A stretch of 64,000 nucleotides of DNA from Sedimenticola thiotaurini. GTDB lineage: Bacteria; Pseudomonadota; Gammaproteobacteria; Chromatiales; Chromatiaceae. The stretch covers positions 3,844,001 to 3,908,000 of the forward strand of contig NZ_CP011412.1 of assembly GCF_001007875.1 (NCBI RefSeq), in the 5' to 3' direction. The notes under the pieces were generated by a model that was given only the letters and a program-made list of their open reading frames with translations, searched no databases and was not told the DNA's origin. The position numbers were made by a program, and so were the translations under genes. Every line of letters starts with the position of its first letter. Position 1 is the first letter of the stretch. Shown piece by piece: positions 29,304 through 39,966 of the stretch.

Positions 29304-29996
29304 ATGGCCGTTTACCTGACAATAGCCACCCAACTGCGTGATGAGATCCGCAATCACTATTCCCATGGCGATATGCTGCCCTCGGAACATCAGCTTGCAA
29401 AGCGCTTTAATGTGAATCGTCACACCTTGCGGCGGGCAGTCGACGAACTGGTGCACGACGGTTTAGTGCGCCGTTACCAGGGGCTGGGTAACCAGGTGGT
29501 GGGGGCGCCGATTGACTATGCGCTGAACCATCCCTCCTGCTTTACCCACAATCTGTCAAAAATGGGTTTGCTGTTGGATACCGAAGTACTGGGGTGTCGT
29601 GAAGAGCCGCTCGGTGAGGCGCTGGCCAGTCGTCTGCAACTGCCGGCCGATACCGGTATTGTGCTGATTCGCACCTGTCGCTGTATCGATGAGCAGCCGG
29701 CCACCCTGATGCGGCACCATCTGTTCAACGTCGATATCCGGCAGATGGTCCGTTTTCGCAGCGGTTCTCTGCACCGGTTCCTGCAACAGAGCTACGGTTA
29801 CCGGGCGCTGCGCGGTACTACCCGGCTACGGGCCCGCATGCCTACCTTTGATGAGTGCAGCCAGTTAAAAATCGGACGGGGCATACCTGTGATGGAGATC
29901 CACAGCCGTTACTACCTCCAGGGGAGCGGATCGCTGATGGAGTATGCCATCAGCATCAGCCGTGGTGACCTTTTTGAATACAGCGTGGAGCCTTGA
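29304..29996 (+). CDS. phnF: Phosphonate operon regulator PhnF (GntR/HutC class)
   Basis: 230 aa. Winged helix begins almost at residue 1: LPSEHQLAKRFNVNRHTLRRAVDELVHDGLVRRYQGLGNQV. UTRA ligand domain follows (about 75-225). Located between phnE and phnG exactly as in E. coli. It should repress the operon in the absence of a phosphonate-related ligand. Confidence 0.93.
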   Translation: MAVYLTIATQLRDEIRNHYSHGDMLPSEHQLAKRFNVNRHTLRRAVDELVHDGLVRRYQGLGNQVVGAPIDYALNHPSCFTHNLSKMGLLLDTEVLGCREEPLGEALASRLQLPADTGIVLIRTCRCIDEQPATLMRHHLFNVDIRQMVRFRSGSLHRFLQQSYGYRALRGTTRLRARMPTFDECSQLKIGRGIPVMEIHSRYYLQGSGSLMEYAISISRGDLFEYSVEP

Positions 29997-29999
29997 AAC

Positions 30000-30449
30000 A
30001 TGCCTACCACACAAAACAGCCGCCGGCAGTGGATGTCGGTGCTGGCCCAGGCTCCCGCGGGGCAGTTGATCGAACTGGCGCAACCGTTTCTGGCGCTTGA
30101 CCGCTTCACTAGCGTCCGGGCACCTGAGATCGGCCTGGCCCAGGTGCGGGCGCGCATGGGCGGCACCGGTAACCGCTTCAATCTGGGGGATGTGACCATC
30201 ACCCGCTGCGTGGTGCAGTCCGCCAATGGCCACTACGGCTATGCCTACATTCGGGGACGCAATAAACCCCACGCCCTGTGCGCGGCGCAACTGGATGCCC
30301 TGTTGCAGTCCGACAACCACCGGGAGGCGATCTATCAACAGGTGATCAAGCCGCTGCGTCAGACGCTGGCGCAACAGCAGCAGCAGCGCGCGACCGAGGC
30401 GGCAGCCACCCGGGTCAACTTTTTCACCCTGGTCAGGGGGGAGGACTAA
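30000..30449 (+). CDS. phnG: C-P lyase complex subunit PhnG
   Basis: 149 aa. Conserved RQWMSVLAQAPAGQLIEL at the N terminus and NLGDVTITRCVVQ with GHYGYAYIRGR in the middle. PhnG, H, I and J form the core complex; together with PhnI and PhnL, PhnG couples phosphonate to ATP as a triphosphate ribosyl ester. It starts 3 nt after phnF. Confidence 0.95.
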   Translation: MPTTQNSRRQWMSVLAQAPAGQLIELAQPFLALDRFTSVRAPEIGLAQVRARMGGTGNRFNLGDVTITRCVVQSANGHYGYAYIRGRNKPHALCAAQLDALLQSDNHREAIYQQVIKPLRQTLAQQQQQRATEAAATRVNFFTLVRGED

Positions 30450-30450
30450 G

Positions 30451-31062
30451 ATGCAGAACCTTGCCATTGTTCCCGCTTTTGAAGATCCGGTCTCGCAGGC
30501 CCAGCAGACCTTCCGCTGCCTGCTCAAGGCGATGAGTGAACCGGGGGTGATTGTGGAGCTGCCGCCGGTGGCGGCACTGCGGCAGCTCTATCCGGCCACC
30601 CACGCGGTCTGCCTGAGCTTGCTTGATTCCCGGACACCACTCTGGCTGTCGGACGGACTGGCTGATCCGCAGGTTCGGCACAATCTCCATTTCCACACCG
30701 GCATGCCGCTCGCGACCGATGCCGCCACGGCCCGCTTTGCCCTGGCCCAGGGCAACGAGATGGACACGCTGGCCGGTTTCCCCCGGGGCACTCTGGAGTA
30801 CCCGGAACGGGGCTGCACCCTGATCATTCAGGTGGCGGCGCTGGCCAGGCACAGCGATGTGGGGCCCGGTTTTACCTGTTTGCAATTGAGTGGGCCGGGG
30901 ATTGACGGGCGGCGACAGTTAGCACTGGATGGCCTCTGCCGGCCACTGATTGAATACCTGGTTGAACGACCCGATCCGTTTCCACTGGGGCTCGATTTTA
31001 TGTTCACGGATGTGCGATCCCTGGTGGCCATCCCCCGAACCACTCAGGTGGAGGTGTATTGA
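30451..31062 (+). CDS. phnH: C-P lyase complex subunit PhnH
   Basis: 203 aa. Starts within 2 nt of the phnG stop. Conserved PVSQAQQTFRCLLKAMSEPG and FPRGTLEYPERGCTLIIQV. Non-catalytic PLP-transferase-like fold that binds PhnJ in the core complex. Terminal LGLDFMFTDVRSLVAIPRTT matches the family. Confidence 0.95.
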   Translation: MQNLAIVPAFEDPVSQAQQTFRCLLKAMSEPGVIVELPPVAALRQLYPATHAVCLSLLDSRTPLWLSDGLADPQVRHNLHFHTGMPLATDAATARFALAQGNEMDTLAGFPRGTLEYPERGCTLIIQVAALARHSDVGPGFTCLQLSGPGIDGRRQLALDGLCRPLIEYLVERPDPFPLGLDFMFTDVRSLVAIPRTTQVEVY

Positions 31063-31063
31063 G

Positions 31064-32182
31064 ATGTATGTGGCAGTAAAAGGGGGAGAGAAGGCCATTG
31101 ATCAGGCCCACCGGTTGCTGGCAAAACGGCGTCGGGGTGACACCGGACTAGCCGAACTGTCGGTTGCCCAGATCCGGGAGCAACTGCCGCTGGCGGTGGA
31201 CCGGGTGATGACCGAGGGCTCGATCTACGATCCCGAGCTGGCGGCCTTGGCGATCAAGCAGGCGGCCGGCGATCTGGTGGAGGCGATCTTCCTGCTGCGC
31301 GCCTACCGCACCACCCTCAGCCGGCTCTATGTCAGTGAACCGATTGATACCACCTCTATGCAGGTGGATCGGCGGGTCTCGGCCACTTTCAAGGATCTGC
31401 CGGGGGGGCAGGTACTGGGTTCTACCTTTGATTACACCCACCGACTGCTCGATTTCAGGTTGTTGGCCGAGGGCGATAGCGGGGTGTCATCCCCGGTCGT
31501 CGATGACACCCCGGCAGAACAGAATGTGGAGCAGCAGCCGGAGCCGATGGGCCGGGTGTTGCAGATGCTGGAGCGGGAGGGACTGCTGGTGTCGCAACAG
31601 GACGATGGCAGCGAACCGGCGGACATCACCGAAACGCCACCGGACTACCCCAGCGACCGCAGCGCCCGTCTGCAGTCCCTGGCACGGGGCGACGAGGGAT
31701 TCCTGCTGGCACTCGGCTACTCGACCCAGCGCGGTTACGGCCGCAACCATCCGTTTGCCGGTGAGATCCGGGTCGGCGAAGTGAGTCTGACCCTGGTGCC
31801 GGAGGAGCTTGGTTTCCCGGTGGAGATCGGCACTTTGCAGGTGACCGAGTGCGAGATGATCAACGGCTTCAGCCGCCTGCCGGATGGAGAGGTGAAATTC
31901 ACCCGCGGCTACGGTCTCGCTTTTGGCCAGAGCGAACGCAAGAGCATGGCCATGGCTCTGGTGGATCGGGCGCTGCAGGCGGATGACTATGATGAAGAGC
32001 GAAACTCACCGGCGCAGCAGGAGGAGTTCGTGCTGTCCCACTGCGACAACGTGGAGGCATCCGGGTTCGTCTCCCACCTCAAGCTGCCCCACTACGTCGA
32101 TTTTCAGTCCGAGCTGGAGCTGCTGCGGCGACTGCGCAGCGAGATGGTAACGGAGCCGGCAACAGCGGAGAACCAGCAATGA
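31064..32182 (+). CDS. phnI: C-P lyase complex subunit PhnI
   Basis: 372 aa from ATG at 31064, one base after the phnH stop; the frame is open upstream but that region is phnH. It begins MYVAVKGGEKAIDQAHRLLA, the family start. PhnI attaches the phosphonate to the ribose C1 of ATP, releasing adenine, and alone acts as a nucleosidase. Overlaps phnJ by 4 nt. Confidence 0.95.
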   Translation: MYVAVKGGEKAIDQAHRLLAKRRRGDTGLAELSVAQIREQLPLAVDRVMTEGSIYDPELAALAIKQAAGDLVEAIFLLRAYRTTLSRLYVSEPIDTTSMQVDRRVSATFKDLPGGQVLGSTFDYTHRLLDFRLLAEGDSGVSSPVVDDTPAEQNVEQQPEPMGRVLQMLEREGLLVSQQDDGSEPADITETPPDYPSDRSARLQSLARGDEGFLLALGYSTQRGYGRNHPFAGEIRVGEVSLTLVPEELGFPVEIGTLQVTECEMINGFSRLPDGEVKFTRGYGLAFGQSERKSMAMALVDRALQADDYDEERNSPAQQEEFVLSHCDNVEASGFVSHLKLPHYVDFQSELELLRRLRSEMVTEPATAENQQ

Positions 32183-33036
32183 ATCAAACAACGGTCAGAG
32201 AGGGCTATAACTTCGCCTACCTGGACGAACAGACCAAGCGCATGATCCGGCGCGCCCTGCTCAAGGCGGTGGCGATTCCCGGCTACCAGGTGCCGTTCGG
32301 CGGACGCGAGATGCCGATGCCCTACGGTTGGGGCACCGGCGGCATCCAGGTGAGTGCGGCGGTGATCGGCCGGGAGGATGTGTTGAAGGTGATCGACCAA
32401 GGGGCTGACGACACCACCAACGCGGTCAGCATCCGCGCCTTTTTCCGCAACCTGACCGGGGTGCGCACCACCGATCGCACCGATCAGGCGACACTGATCC
32501 AGACCCGGCACCGCATCCCGGAGACGCCGCTGAAACCGGACCAGATTCTGGTCTACCAGGTGCCGATACCGGAACCGCTGCGCTTTATCGAACCAAGCGA
32601 AGTGGAGACCCGGCGCATGCACGCCCTGGAGGACTACGGTGTTATGCACGTGAAACTCTACGAGGATATCGCCCGCTTCGGCGAGATCGCCACCACCTAC
32701 GCCTACCCGGTACAGGTGAATGGTCGCTACATCATGGATCCATCGCCGATCCCGCGCTTCGACAACCCGAAGATGCACCGCATGCCGGCGCTGCAGCTGT
32801 TCGGTGCCGGGCGTGAGAAACGGATCTACGCTATCCCGCCCTACACCGATGTGGTCAGTCTCGATTTTGAGGATCACCCGTTCCGGGTTCAGAGCTGGGC
32901 GGAGAGCTGTGCCATCTGCGGCTCCCGAGAGAGCTTCCTGGATGAGGTGGTAATAGATGACCAGGGTGGACGCAGTTTTATCTGCTCCGATACCGACTAC
33001 TGCCGCCAGCGCCAGCAGCGTCGGGAGGTGGCGTGA
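32179..33036 (+). CDS. phnJ: Alpha-D-ribose 1-methylphosphonate 5-phosphate C-P lyase
   Basis: 285 aa radical-SAM enzyme that cleaves the C-P bond. The non-canonical CX2CX21C cluster motif is present as Cys244, Cys247 and Cys269, followed by Cys275, the residue used for thiyl chemistry (Cys272 in E. coli). The body carries GWGTGGIQVSAAVIG and MHALEDYGVMHVKLYEDIA. ATGA overlaps with phnI; it overlaps phnK by 1 nt. All catalytic residues are intact. Confidence 0.97.
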   Translation: MNQTTVREGYNFAYLDEQTKRMIRRALLKAVAIPGYQVPFGGREMPMPYGWGTGGIQVSAAVIGREDVLKVIDQGADDTTNAVSIRAFFRNLTGVRTTDRTDQATLIQTRHRIPETPLKPDQILVYQVPIPEPLRFIEPSEVETRRMHALEDYGVMHVKLYEDIARFGEIATTYAYPVQVNGRYIMDPSPIPRFDNPKMHRMPALQLFGAGREKRIYAIPPYTDVVSLDFEDHPFRVQSWAESCAICGSRESFLDEVVIDDQGGRSFICSDTDYCRQRQQRREVA

Positions 33037-33812
33037 TGGGTGAGCAGCCGTTGCTGACCGTTCGGGATCTGACCCGTCTCTATGCGCCGGGTAAAGGCTG
33101 CCAGGAGATCGATCTGGAACTCTATTCGGGCGAGGTGCTGGGTATTGTGGGTGAGTCCGGTTCCGGCAAATCGACCCTGCTCAACTGCCTCTGCGGCCGC
33201 CTGGAGCCGACTGCTGGAAGCATCCATTACCGCGACGCGGAGAACCGTCTGCTGGATCTCTACCGGCTCTCGGAGTTCGAGCGTCGGCGCCTGTTGCGTA
33301 CCGAGTGGGGCATGGTACACCAGCACGCCCGGGACGGCCTGCGCATGGGGGTCTCTGCGGGGGCCAACATTGGCGAACGGCTGATGGCCGTAGGCGCACG
33401 TCATTACGGTGAGATCCGGGCCAGGGGCCTGCGCTGGATGCGGGATGTGGAGTTGGACGAACAGCGCATCGACGACAAACCGGGCAGCTACTCGGGCGGT
33501 ATGCAGCAGCGCCTGCAGATCGCCCGCAACCTGGTGACCCATCCACGGCTGGTGTTTATGGATGAACCGACCGGCGGACTGGATGTGTCGGTGCAGGCGC
33601 GTCTGCTCGACCTGCTGCGCAATCTGGTCACCGATCTTGGCCTGGCGGTGATCATCGTTACCCACGACCTGGCGGTGGCTCGGTTGCTGGCCCAGCGGCT
33701 GGTGGTGATGCGCCAGGGGCGGATCGTGGAGCAGGGTCTCACCGACCAGGTCCTGGATGATCCGCAGCACCCCTACAGCCAGCTGCTGGTCTCTTCGGTT
33801 CTCACCCCGTGA
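33036..33812 (+). CDS. phnK: C-P lyase ABC-type ATPase PhnK
   Basis: 258 aa. Walker A GESGSGKST, signature YSGGMQQRLQIARNL, Walker B LVFMDEPTGGLDVSVQ and H-loop VTHDLAVARLL. Soluble ATPase that docks on the PhnGHIJ core and is needed for turnover. Starts in the phnJ stop (TGATG). Confidence 0.95.
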   Translation: MGEQPLLTVRDLTRLYAPGKGCQEIDLELYSGEVLGIVGESGSGKSTLLNCLCGRLEPTAGSIHYRDAENRLLDLYRLSEFERRRLLRTEWGMVHQHARDGLRMGVSAGANIGERLMAVGARHYGEIRARGLRWMRDVELDEQRIDDKPGSYSGGMQQRLQIARNLVTHPRLVFMDEPTGGLDVSVQARLLDLLRNLVTDLGLAVIIVTHDLAVARLLAQRLVVMRQGRIVEQGLTDQVLDDPQHPYSQLLVSSVLTP

Positions 33813-33830
33813 CATGACAGGAGTGATGCA

Positions 33831-34559
33831 ATGACAACGGTGATCGATATACAGGGCCTGTCCAAGGTTTTCACCCTGCACAACCAGGGCGGCGCCCGGT
33901 TGACGGTGCTGCAGGAGATCAACCTGCGGGTGGCAGCGGGGGAGTGCCTGGTGCTGCATGGCCAGAGCGGCAGTGGCAAGAGCACGCTGCTGCGCACCCT
34001 CTACGCCAACTATCTGCCCAGTGACGGGCGTATCCGGCTGCGGCATCGCGGGGAGATGGTGGACCTGGCCAGCGCTGGCAGTCATCTGCTGCTGGAGATC
34101 CGCCGTGAGACGCTGGGTTATGTCAGCCAGTTCCTGCGGGTGATCCCCCGGGTCTCCGCCCTGGAGGTGGTGAAACAGCCGTTGCGCGAGCGCGGCGTGG
34201 ACGATGGCGAAGCGGAAGCCCGGGCCCGGGCACTGCTGGAACGGCTCAATATCCCGCAACGGCTCTGGTCCCTGGCCCCCGGTACCTTCTCCGGGGGCGA
34301 GCAGCAGCGCATCAATATTGCCCGCGGTTTTATCGCGGATCATCCGTTGCTACTGCTGGATGAACCCACCGCTTCACTGGATCGGGACAACTGCCAGGTG
34401 GTGGTGGCGCTGATCCGGGAAGCGCTGGTGCGGGGTAGTGCGGTGGTGGGCATCTTTCACGATGCGGCGGTTCGGGAGGCGGTGGCCAGCCGGGTGTTCG
34501 ATATGGGCCGGGTCGATTCCCCAGTCGCCGCCAGTTGTCAGCAGGGAGTGGGAAGTTGA
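33831..34559 (+). CDS. phnL: C-P lyase ABC-type ATPase PhnL
   Basis: 242 aa. Walker [10 protein letters not shown], signature [15 protein letters not shown], Walker [12 protein letters not shown] and an H-loop in [12 protein letters not shown]. Works with PhnG, H and I in forming the 5-triphosphoribosyl phosphonate. Good AGGAG site 18 nt after phnK; stop overlaps phnM start. Confidence 0.95.
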   Translation: MTTVIDIQGLSKVFTLHNQGGARLTVLQEINLRVAAGECLVLHGQSGSGKSTLLRTLYANYLPSDGRIRLRHRGEMVDLASAGSHLLLEIRRETLGYVSQFLRVIPRVSALEVVKQPLRERGVDDGEAEARARALLERLNIPQRLWSLAPGTFSGGEQQRINIARGFIADHPLLLLDEPTASLDRDNCQVVVALIREALVRGSAVVGIFHDAAVREAVASRVFDMGRVDSPVAASCQQGVGS

Positions 34560-35692
34560 TATTAACCAACGCGAAAATTGTCCTGTCAGACGAGGTGATT
34601 GACGGCACCCTGACGGTGAAGAACGGGCTGATCGATTCGATCGATCCTGGACGGGTAACCCTGCCCGGTGCCATCGACTGCCGACAGGGCTACCTGACGG
34701 CGGGTATGATCGAGCTGCACACCGATAACATGGAGAAGCACTTCACCCCGCGTCCCGGCGTCGCCTGGCCGGGCATCCAGGCGTTCAAGGTGCATGACGC
34801 GCAGATGATCAGTGCCGGCATCACCACCGTCTTTGATGCGGTTTCCATCGGTGACGTAGTGGATGGTAGTGAACGTCTGAAAAACCTGCAGCGTATGGTG
34901 GCCGCCCTGGACGAGTCGGCGCGACGCAACCTGAACCGGGCCGATCATCGCCTCCATCTGCGCTGCGAGGTGAGCCACGCGGATACCCTGGATATGTTTC
35001 TCTCCCTGCTGGATGTGAGTACGCCTCAGCTGGTCTCGGTGATGGATCACTCGCCGGGGCAGCGCCAGTTTGCCAGCCTGGCTCGCTACCGTCAGTACTA
35101 CCAGGGCAAGTACAAGCTCTCCGATGCGGAACTGGAGGCTTTTATTGAACGCCAGAGCGCAGCCAGCCAGCGCTACAGTGATCCCTATCGAAAGGCGATC
35201 TGCGCGCTCTGCAATGAGCGTAACATCCCGCTGGCCAGCCATGACGATGCAACCCGGGAGCACGTGGACGAGTCCCACGGTTTGAACATGGTGGTGGCGG
35301 AGTTCCCCACTACCGCTGAGGCGGCCCGGGCCGCTCACCACAGGGGGATGTCGGTAATGATGGGGGCGCCAAACATGGTACGGGGCGGATCTCACTCGGG
35401 CAATGTGGCAGCCCACGAACTGGCCACCGACGGGGTGCTGGATATTCTCTCCAGCGACTACTACCCGGCCAGCCTGCTGGATGCGGCATTCAAGGTGGCG
35501 ATGCTGCCGGAGAATGACTACGACCTGCCGGCAGCCTTATCCCTGGTTACCTGGCGACCGGCCGAAGCGGTGGGCATGGATGATCGGGGGCGTATCGCCC
35601 CAGGTGCCCGGGCCGACCTGGTCTGGAGCAGTCGGACGGACGACCATGTCCATATCGAGCAGGTGTGGAAAGATGGCAACCGGGTCTATTAG
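34556..35692 (+). CDS. phnM: Alpha-D-ribose 1-methylphosphonate 5-triphosphate diphosphatase
   Basis: 378 aa. Start set at TTG 34556, which overlaps the phnL stop (TTGA), has GGGAG upstream and gives M-I-L-T-N, matching E. coli PhnM's M-I-I-N-N. Amidohydrolase fold with metal motif [26 protein letters not shown]-like [22 protein letters not shown] and [15 protein letters not shown]. Removes diphosphate from the triphosphoribosyl phosphonate before PhnJ acts. Confidence 0.94.
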   Translation: MILTNAKIVLSDEVIDGTLTVKNGLIDSIDPGRVTLPGAIDCRQGYLTAGMIELHTDNMEKHFTPRPGVAWPGIQAFKVHDAQMISAGITTVFDAVSIGDVVDGSERLKNLQRMVAALDESARRNLNRADHRLHLRCEVSHADTLDMFLSLLDVSTPQLVSVMDHSPGQRQFASLARYRQYYQGKYKLSDAELEAFIERQSAASQRYSDPYRKAICALCNERNIPLASHDDATREHVDESHGLNMVVAEFPTTAEAARAAHHRGMSVMMGAPNMVRGGSHSGNVAAHELATDGVLDILSSDYYPASLLDAAFKVAMLPENDYDLPAALSLVTWRPAEAVGMDDRGRIAPGARADLVWSSRTDDHVHIEQVWKDGNRVY

Positions 35693-36269
35693 GGTGAGAG
35701 AGCCCCGGCTGGTTTACCTGATGGGGGCCTCCGGCAGCGGCAAGGACTCGATTATCGCCGGGTTACGCCGGCGCCTAGGGGCGAACTCCGGTGTTATCGT
35801 CGCCCATCGTTATATCACCCGTCCCTGGCAGTCCGGTGGCGAGAACCACGTGGAGTTGTCCCGGGAGGAGTTCAAGATACGCCGCGCACTGGGGCTGTTT
35901 GCGTTGGATTGGATGGCCAACGGACAGCATTACGGCATCGGTTGCGAAGTGGATGTGTGGTTGGCATCCGGACGCTCGGTGCTGGTTAACGGCTCCCGGG
36001 AGCATCTGGAGCAGGCCCGGGTACGTTTCCGGGAACGTCTGTTGGCGGTGCTGGTGACGGTGGATGAATCGCTTCTGGAAGGGCGGCTGCGGGCCCGGGG
36101 GCGGGAGAGCGAGCTGCAGATTGAGGCGCGGCTGAAGCGGGCCAGGGAGTACGATGGACAGATCACCGGGCCGGTCTGCCGACTGTATAACAATGCCGCA
36201 CTTGAGGATGCCGTACAGCGACTGGAGCAGCTGCTGACCGGACAGGGGGTCGTGGCGATCCATGCCTGA
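35673..36269 (+). CDS. phnN: Ribose 1,5-bisphosphokinase PhnN
   Basis: 198 aa from ATG 35673, overlapping phnM by 20 nt; GTG 35694 right after the phnM stop is a plausible alternative. P-loop LMGASGSGKDSI, then HRYITRPWQSGGENHVELS typical of PhnN/guanylate kinase folds. Converts ribose 1,5-bisphosphate to PRPP, recycling the sugar released by the C-P lyase pathway. Confidence 0.9.
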   Translation: MATGSIRVREPRLVYLMGASGSGKDSIIAGLRRRLGANSGVIVAHRYITRPWQSGGENHVELSREEFKIRRALGLFALDWMANGQHYGIGCEVDVWLASGRSVLVNGSREHLEQARVRFRERLLAVLVTVDESLLEGRLRARGRESELQIEARLKRAREYDGQITGPVCRLYNNAALEDAVQRLEQLLTGQGVVAIHA

Positions 36270-37026
36270 GATCGAGTTCACCGGCAGTGGCGGAGCCGCC
36301 CAGGTGCCGGTCTGGGGATGCCGCTGTCCCATCTGCCAGCGCGCCGCCAGCGTCGCCTCTTATCGACGCCGCCCGGCCGGGCTGGCAATCACCGGTGAGC
36401 AAGGGGTCACCCTGATCGACGCCGGCAGCCATCATCTGGCGCAGCGCTACCGCCCGGAACAGCTGGAGCGGATTATCCTGACCCATTTCCACATGGATCA
36501 CGTCCAGGCCCTGTTCCAGTTGCGCTGGGCCGGCGGGCCGCGCAACATCCCGGTATACCGGCCCGACGATCCAGTGGGTTGCGACGACCTGTACAAACAC
36601 CCCGGTATCTTTAAGTTGCAGAAGCCTTTTCAGCCTTTTCAGAGCCTGGAGTGGGACGGTCTGCGGGTTACGGCCGTGCCGCTGCAGCACTCCCGGGTGA
36701 CCCTGGGGTACCTGTTGCAGACGCCGGGTACAGCGATTGCCTATCTTTGTGATACCGCCGGCCTGCCCCGGCCTGCACAGCGCTTTCTGGCCGAGTCCCG
36801 TATCGACTATCTGATCCTGGACTGCTCTGAGCCGCCCATGCCAAATCCGCCGCGGAACCACAACGATCTGACCCAGGCGCTGGCGATTATAGGTCGCCTG
36901 CGTCCGGAGCAGACCTTGCTGACCCACATCAGCCACCACTTCGATAACTGGTTGCTGGAGCACGCCGGAGAGCTGCCGGCGGATGTCTCGGTTGCCCGGG
37001 ACGGGATGCGTATCCCCTGTCCTTAG
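36262..37026 (+). CDS. phnP: Phosphoribosyl 1,2-cyclic phosphate phosphodiesterase PhnP
   Basis: 254 aa metallo-beta-lactamase-fold protein: metal motif LTHFHMDHVQALF, later LLTHISHHFDN; an extra cysteine pair CRCPICQRA near the N terminus forms the structural zinc site of PhnP. Opens the cyclic phosphate made by PhnJ to ribose 1,5-bisphosphate, the PhnN substrate. Overlaps phnN by 8 nt. Last gene of the operon; no phnO is present. Confidence 0.94.
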   Translation: MPEIEFTGSGGAAQVPVWGCRCPICQRAASVASYRRRPAGLAITGEQGVTLIDAGSHHLAQRYRPEQLERIILTHFHMDHVQALFQLRWAGGPRNIPVYRPDDPVGCDDLYKHPGIFKLQKPFQPFQSLEWDGLRVTAVPLQHSRVTLGYLLQTPGTAIAYLCDTAGLPRPAQRFLAESRIDYLILDCSEPPMPNPPRNHNDLTQALAIIGRLRPEQTLLTHISHHFDNWLLEHAGELPADVSVARDGMRIPCP

Positions 37027-37083
37027 GGGGTGAGTGGGAGGTGATCCGGGGTCACCCGGAAGGGGGATTCCGCCAAATCCTGT

Positions 37084-39654
37084 TCAGTCACACAGCGCCT
37101 TGAGCCGATACAGCTCCTCCAGCGCCTGTCGCGGGGTCAGGTCGTCGGGATCGATCCGCTGCAACGCCTCCAGGGCAGGGGATGGGGGCGCCGGTTCCGC
37201 TGCCGGGGCAAACAGGGAGAGCTGGCTGGCATGCTGGTCGCTGTGACGCTGGGCGGACAGCTCCAGTTCCCGCAACCGCTCGGCGGCACGTTTGATGATC
37301 GGTCTCGGTACGCCGGCCAGGGCCGCCACCTGCAGGCCGTAGCTCTGGTTGGCCGGCCCTTCCCGCACCGCGTGCAGGAATACGATGGATTCCCCATGCT
37401 CCACCGCATCCAGGTGCACATTGGCAATGCCCGGGTACTCCTCCGGCAGGGTGGTGAGTTCGAAATAGTGGGTGGCGAACAGGGTGAAGGCGCGGATGCG
37501 GGTGGCCAGCTCCACGGCACAGGCCCAGGCCAGCGACAGGCCGTCGAAGGTGCTGGTGCCGCGGCCGATCTCGTCCATCAGCACCAGGCTCTGGTCACTG
37601 GCGTTGTGCAGGATGTTGGCGGTCTCCTCCATCTCCACCATGAAGGTGGAGCGGCCACCGGCCAGGTCATCCGAGGCGCCGATGCGGGAGAAGATCCGGT
37701 CCACCGGGCCGATCCGGGCTGCCCCGGCCGGGACAAAGCTGCCGGCGTAGGCGAGCAGCACGATCAGCGCGGTCTGGCGCATGTAAGTCGATTTACCACC
37801 CATGTTGGGACCGGTGATGATCAGGATGCGTCGCTGGTCGCTGAACTCCACACTGTTAGCGACAAAGGGCGCGTCGCTCACCTGCTCCACTACCGGGTGG
37901 CGGCCATCCTCGATGTGAATGCCCGGCGTGTCATCCAGTTGCGGTGGGCTCAGTTGCAGGGTCTCGGCCCGCTCGGCAAAGTTGCTGATCACATCCAGCG
38001 CGGCCAGGGCGGCGGCGCACTGCTGCAACGGGGCGATAACCGCCTGCAGGCTCTCCAGCAGCGCGTCGTAAAGCATCTTCTCCCGGGCCAGGGCGCGCTC
38101 CCGGGCCGACAGTACCTGATCCTCGAACTTCTTCAATTCCGGGGTGATGAAGCGCTCGCTGCCCTTCAGAGTCTGGCGGCGCACGTAGTCGTCCGGCACC
38201 TGTTCCGACTTGCTGCGGCTGATCTCGATATAGTAACCGTGCACCCGGTTGTAACTCACTTTGAGATTGGCAATGCCGGTGCGCTCCCGCTCCCGGCTCT
38301 CCAGATCGAGCAGGAATTGGTCGGCATTCTGGGACAGGTTGCGCAGTTCATCCAGTTCGGCATCATAGCCTTCGGCCAGCACACCGCCATCCCGGATCAG
38401 CATGGGGGGCTGTTCGATCACGGCGCGCTGTAGCAGATCCACCGTGTCGGGATGGGTGCCGCACTCGTCGGCCAGACGCTGTAATAACGGGGCTTCCAGC
38501 GTTACCAGTCGGGCCTGCAGTTCGGGCAGCTGACTGAGGGAATCCCGCAGGGTCGCCAGGTCCCGCGGACGGGCGCTCTTCAGTGCCACCCGGGCCAGGA
38601 TACGTTCGATATCGCCGATTCCTTTGAGGCACTCCTGCAGGGCCGGAAACGCCTGCTGTTTCAGCAGCAGACCGATGGCGTCGTGCCGTTCCCTGACCTG
38701 ATTGATGTCCCGCAGCGGCCGGTTGATCCAGCGCCGCAACAGGCGACTGCCCATGGGGGTGGTGGTGCGATCCAGAATACCCGCCAGGGTGTGCTGTTGC
38801 TGACCGCTGAGACTGTTGTCCAGCTCCAGGTTACGCCGGGTGGCGGCGTCGATAATGATCGCCTCCTCGCGCCGCTCCACCGACAGGCCGCGCAGATGGG
38901 GCAGGGCGCTCTGCTGGGTATCCTTGACATACTGCAACAGGCAGCCGGCAGCACCGATCGCCAGCGGCAGGTCGGCACAACCGAAGCCTCCCAGGTCCCG
39001 GGTGCCGAACTGGCGGGTCAGCAGCTGCTCCGCACTATCCCGGTCGAAATGCCATGACGGGCGCCGGGTGATGCCCCCGGGGGCTGTGAGACCTTCCGGC
39101 AGGACATACTCCTCCATCAGCAACAGTTCCGCCGGGTGCAGTCGTTCCAGTTCCCCCGCCAGCGCCTCACTGCCGGTCAGTTGCTGCACCACAAAGCGGC
39201 CACTGCTCAAATCCAGGGTGGCGAGACCGAACTGATCGTTCTGTTGATAAAGGGCAGCCAGCAGGTTGTCGCGGCGCTCCTCCAGCAGCGCGTCATCGGT
39301 GACCGTGCCCGGCGTGACGATGCGTTGTACTTTGCGCTCCACCGGACCCTTGCTGGTGGCCGGGTCGCCCACCTGTTCGCAGATCGCCACCGATTCGCCC
39401 TGTTTGACCAGTTTGGCCAGGTAGCCTTCGGCGGCGTGGTAGGGGATGCCGGCCATCGGGATCGGCTGACCGGCCGACTGGCCCCGCTTGGTCAGAGTGA
39501 TGTTAAGCAGCCGGGCGGCCCGTTCTGCATCGCCATAAAACAGCTCGTAGAAATCCCCCATGCGGTAGAACACCAGCATGTCCGGATAATCGGCCTTGAT
39601 GCGCAGGTACTGCTGCATCATCGGGGTGTGAGACGGGCTGGCTTTCTTGCTCAT
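37084..39654 (-). CDS. mutS: DNA mismatch repair protein MutS
   Basis: 856 aa. Mismatch-contact motif [11 protein letters not shown] (F-x-E) near residue 30, connector, lever and clamp domains, then ATPase with Walker [35 protein letters not shown] and Walker [18 protein letters not shown]-terminal HTH dimerisation region. Convergent with phnP (57 nt apart). In many relatives mutS lies close to pncC-recA; here the 11-kb island intervenes. Confidence 0.98.
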   Translation of the reverse strand: MSKKASPSHTPMMQQYLRIKADYPDMLVFYRMGDFYELFYGDAERAARLLNITLTKRGQSAGQPIPMAGIPYHAAEGYLAKLVKQGESVAICEQVGDPATSKGPVERKVQRIVTPGTVTDDALLEERRDNLLAALYQQNDQFGLATLDLSSGRFVVQQLTGSEALAGELERLHPAELLLMEEYVLPEGLTAPGGITRRPSWHFDRDSAEQLLTRQFGTRDLGGFGCADLPLAIGAAGCLLQYVKDTQQSALPHLRGLSVERREEAIIIDAATRRNLELDNSLSGQQQHTLAGILDRTTTPMGSRLLRRWINRPLRDINQVRERHDAIGLLLKQQAFPALQECLKGIGDIERILARVALKSARPRDLATLRDSLSQLPELQARLVTLEAPLLQRLADECGTHPDTVDLLQRAVIEQPPMLIRDGGVLAEGYDAELDELRNLSQNADQFLLDLESRERERTGIANLKVSYNRVHGYYIEISRSKSEQVPDDYVRRQTLKGSERFITPELKKFEDQVLSARERALAREKMLYDALLESLQAVIAPLQQCAAALAALDVISNFAERAETLQLSPPQLDDTPGIHIEDGRHPVVEQVSDAPFVANSVEFSDQRRILIITGPNMGGKSTYMRQTALIVLLAYAGSFVPAGAARIGPVDRIFSRIGASDDLAGGRSTFMVEMEETANILHNASDQSLVLMDEIGRGTSTFDGLSLAWACAVELATRIRAFTLFATHYFELTTLPEEYPGIANVHLDAVEHGESIVFLHAVREGPANQSYGLQVAALAGVPRPIIKRAAERLRELELSAQRHSDQHASQLSLFAPAAEPAPPSPALEALQRIDPDDLTPRQALEELYRLKALCD

Positions 39655-39693
39655 CGGGTTCTGCGGTGCTGGTTGGGTCAGGGGACGGTTGAA

Positions 39694-39966
39694 CTATTCG
39701 AAACTGTAGTGCTTTTCGACCGGCTTGAGGATCTTCCAGGTGCAGGAGAGGCCGGCCGGCAGGGTGAGCAGATCACCGCGTCCGAAGGTCTGGGGTTCGC
39801 CACCATCCGGTGTGATCTCCACCTGACCACGCAGGAAGTAACAGACCTCGGTGCGCTCGTACTGCCAGGGAAACTCCGAGACCTCTTTCTCCCAGATGGG
39901 CCATTCAAAGACCCCCAGGATCTCCAGTTTGGCCGGTGACGCATTGTGTTCACAGAGAATTTGCAT
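39694..39966 (-). CDS. Small cupin-domain protein
   Basis: 90 aa single cupin: YERTEVCYFLRGQVEITPDGG and GRGDLLTLPAGLSCTWKI. Resembles the DUF861/EutQ-like group of small cupins. No enzymatic role can be assigned. It lies 39 nt upstream of mutS in the same direction and may be cotranscribed with it. Confidence 0.82.
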   Translation of the reverse strand: MQILCEHNASPAKLEILGVFEWPIWEKEVSEFPWQYERTEVCYFLRGQVEITPDGGEPQTFGRGDLLTLPAGLSCTWKILKPVEKHYSFE

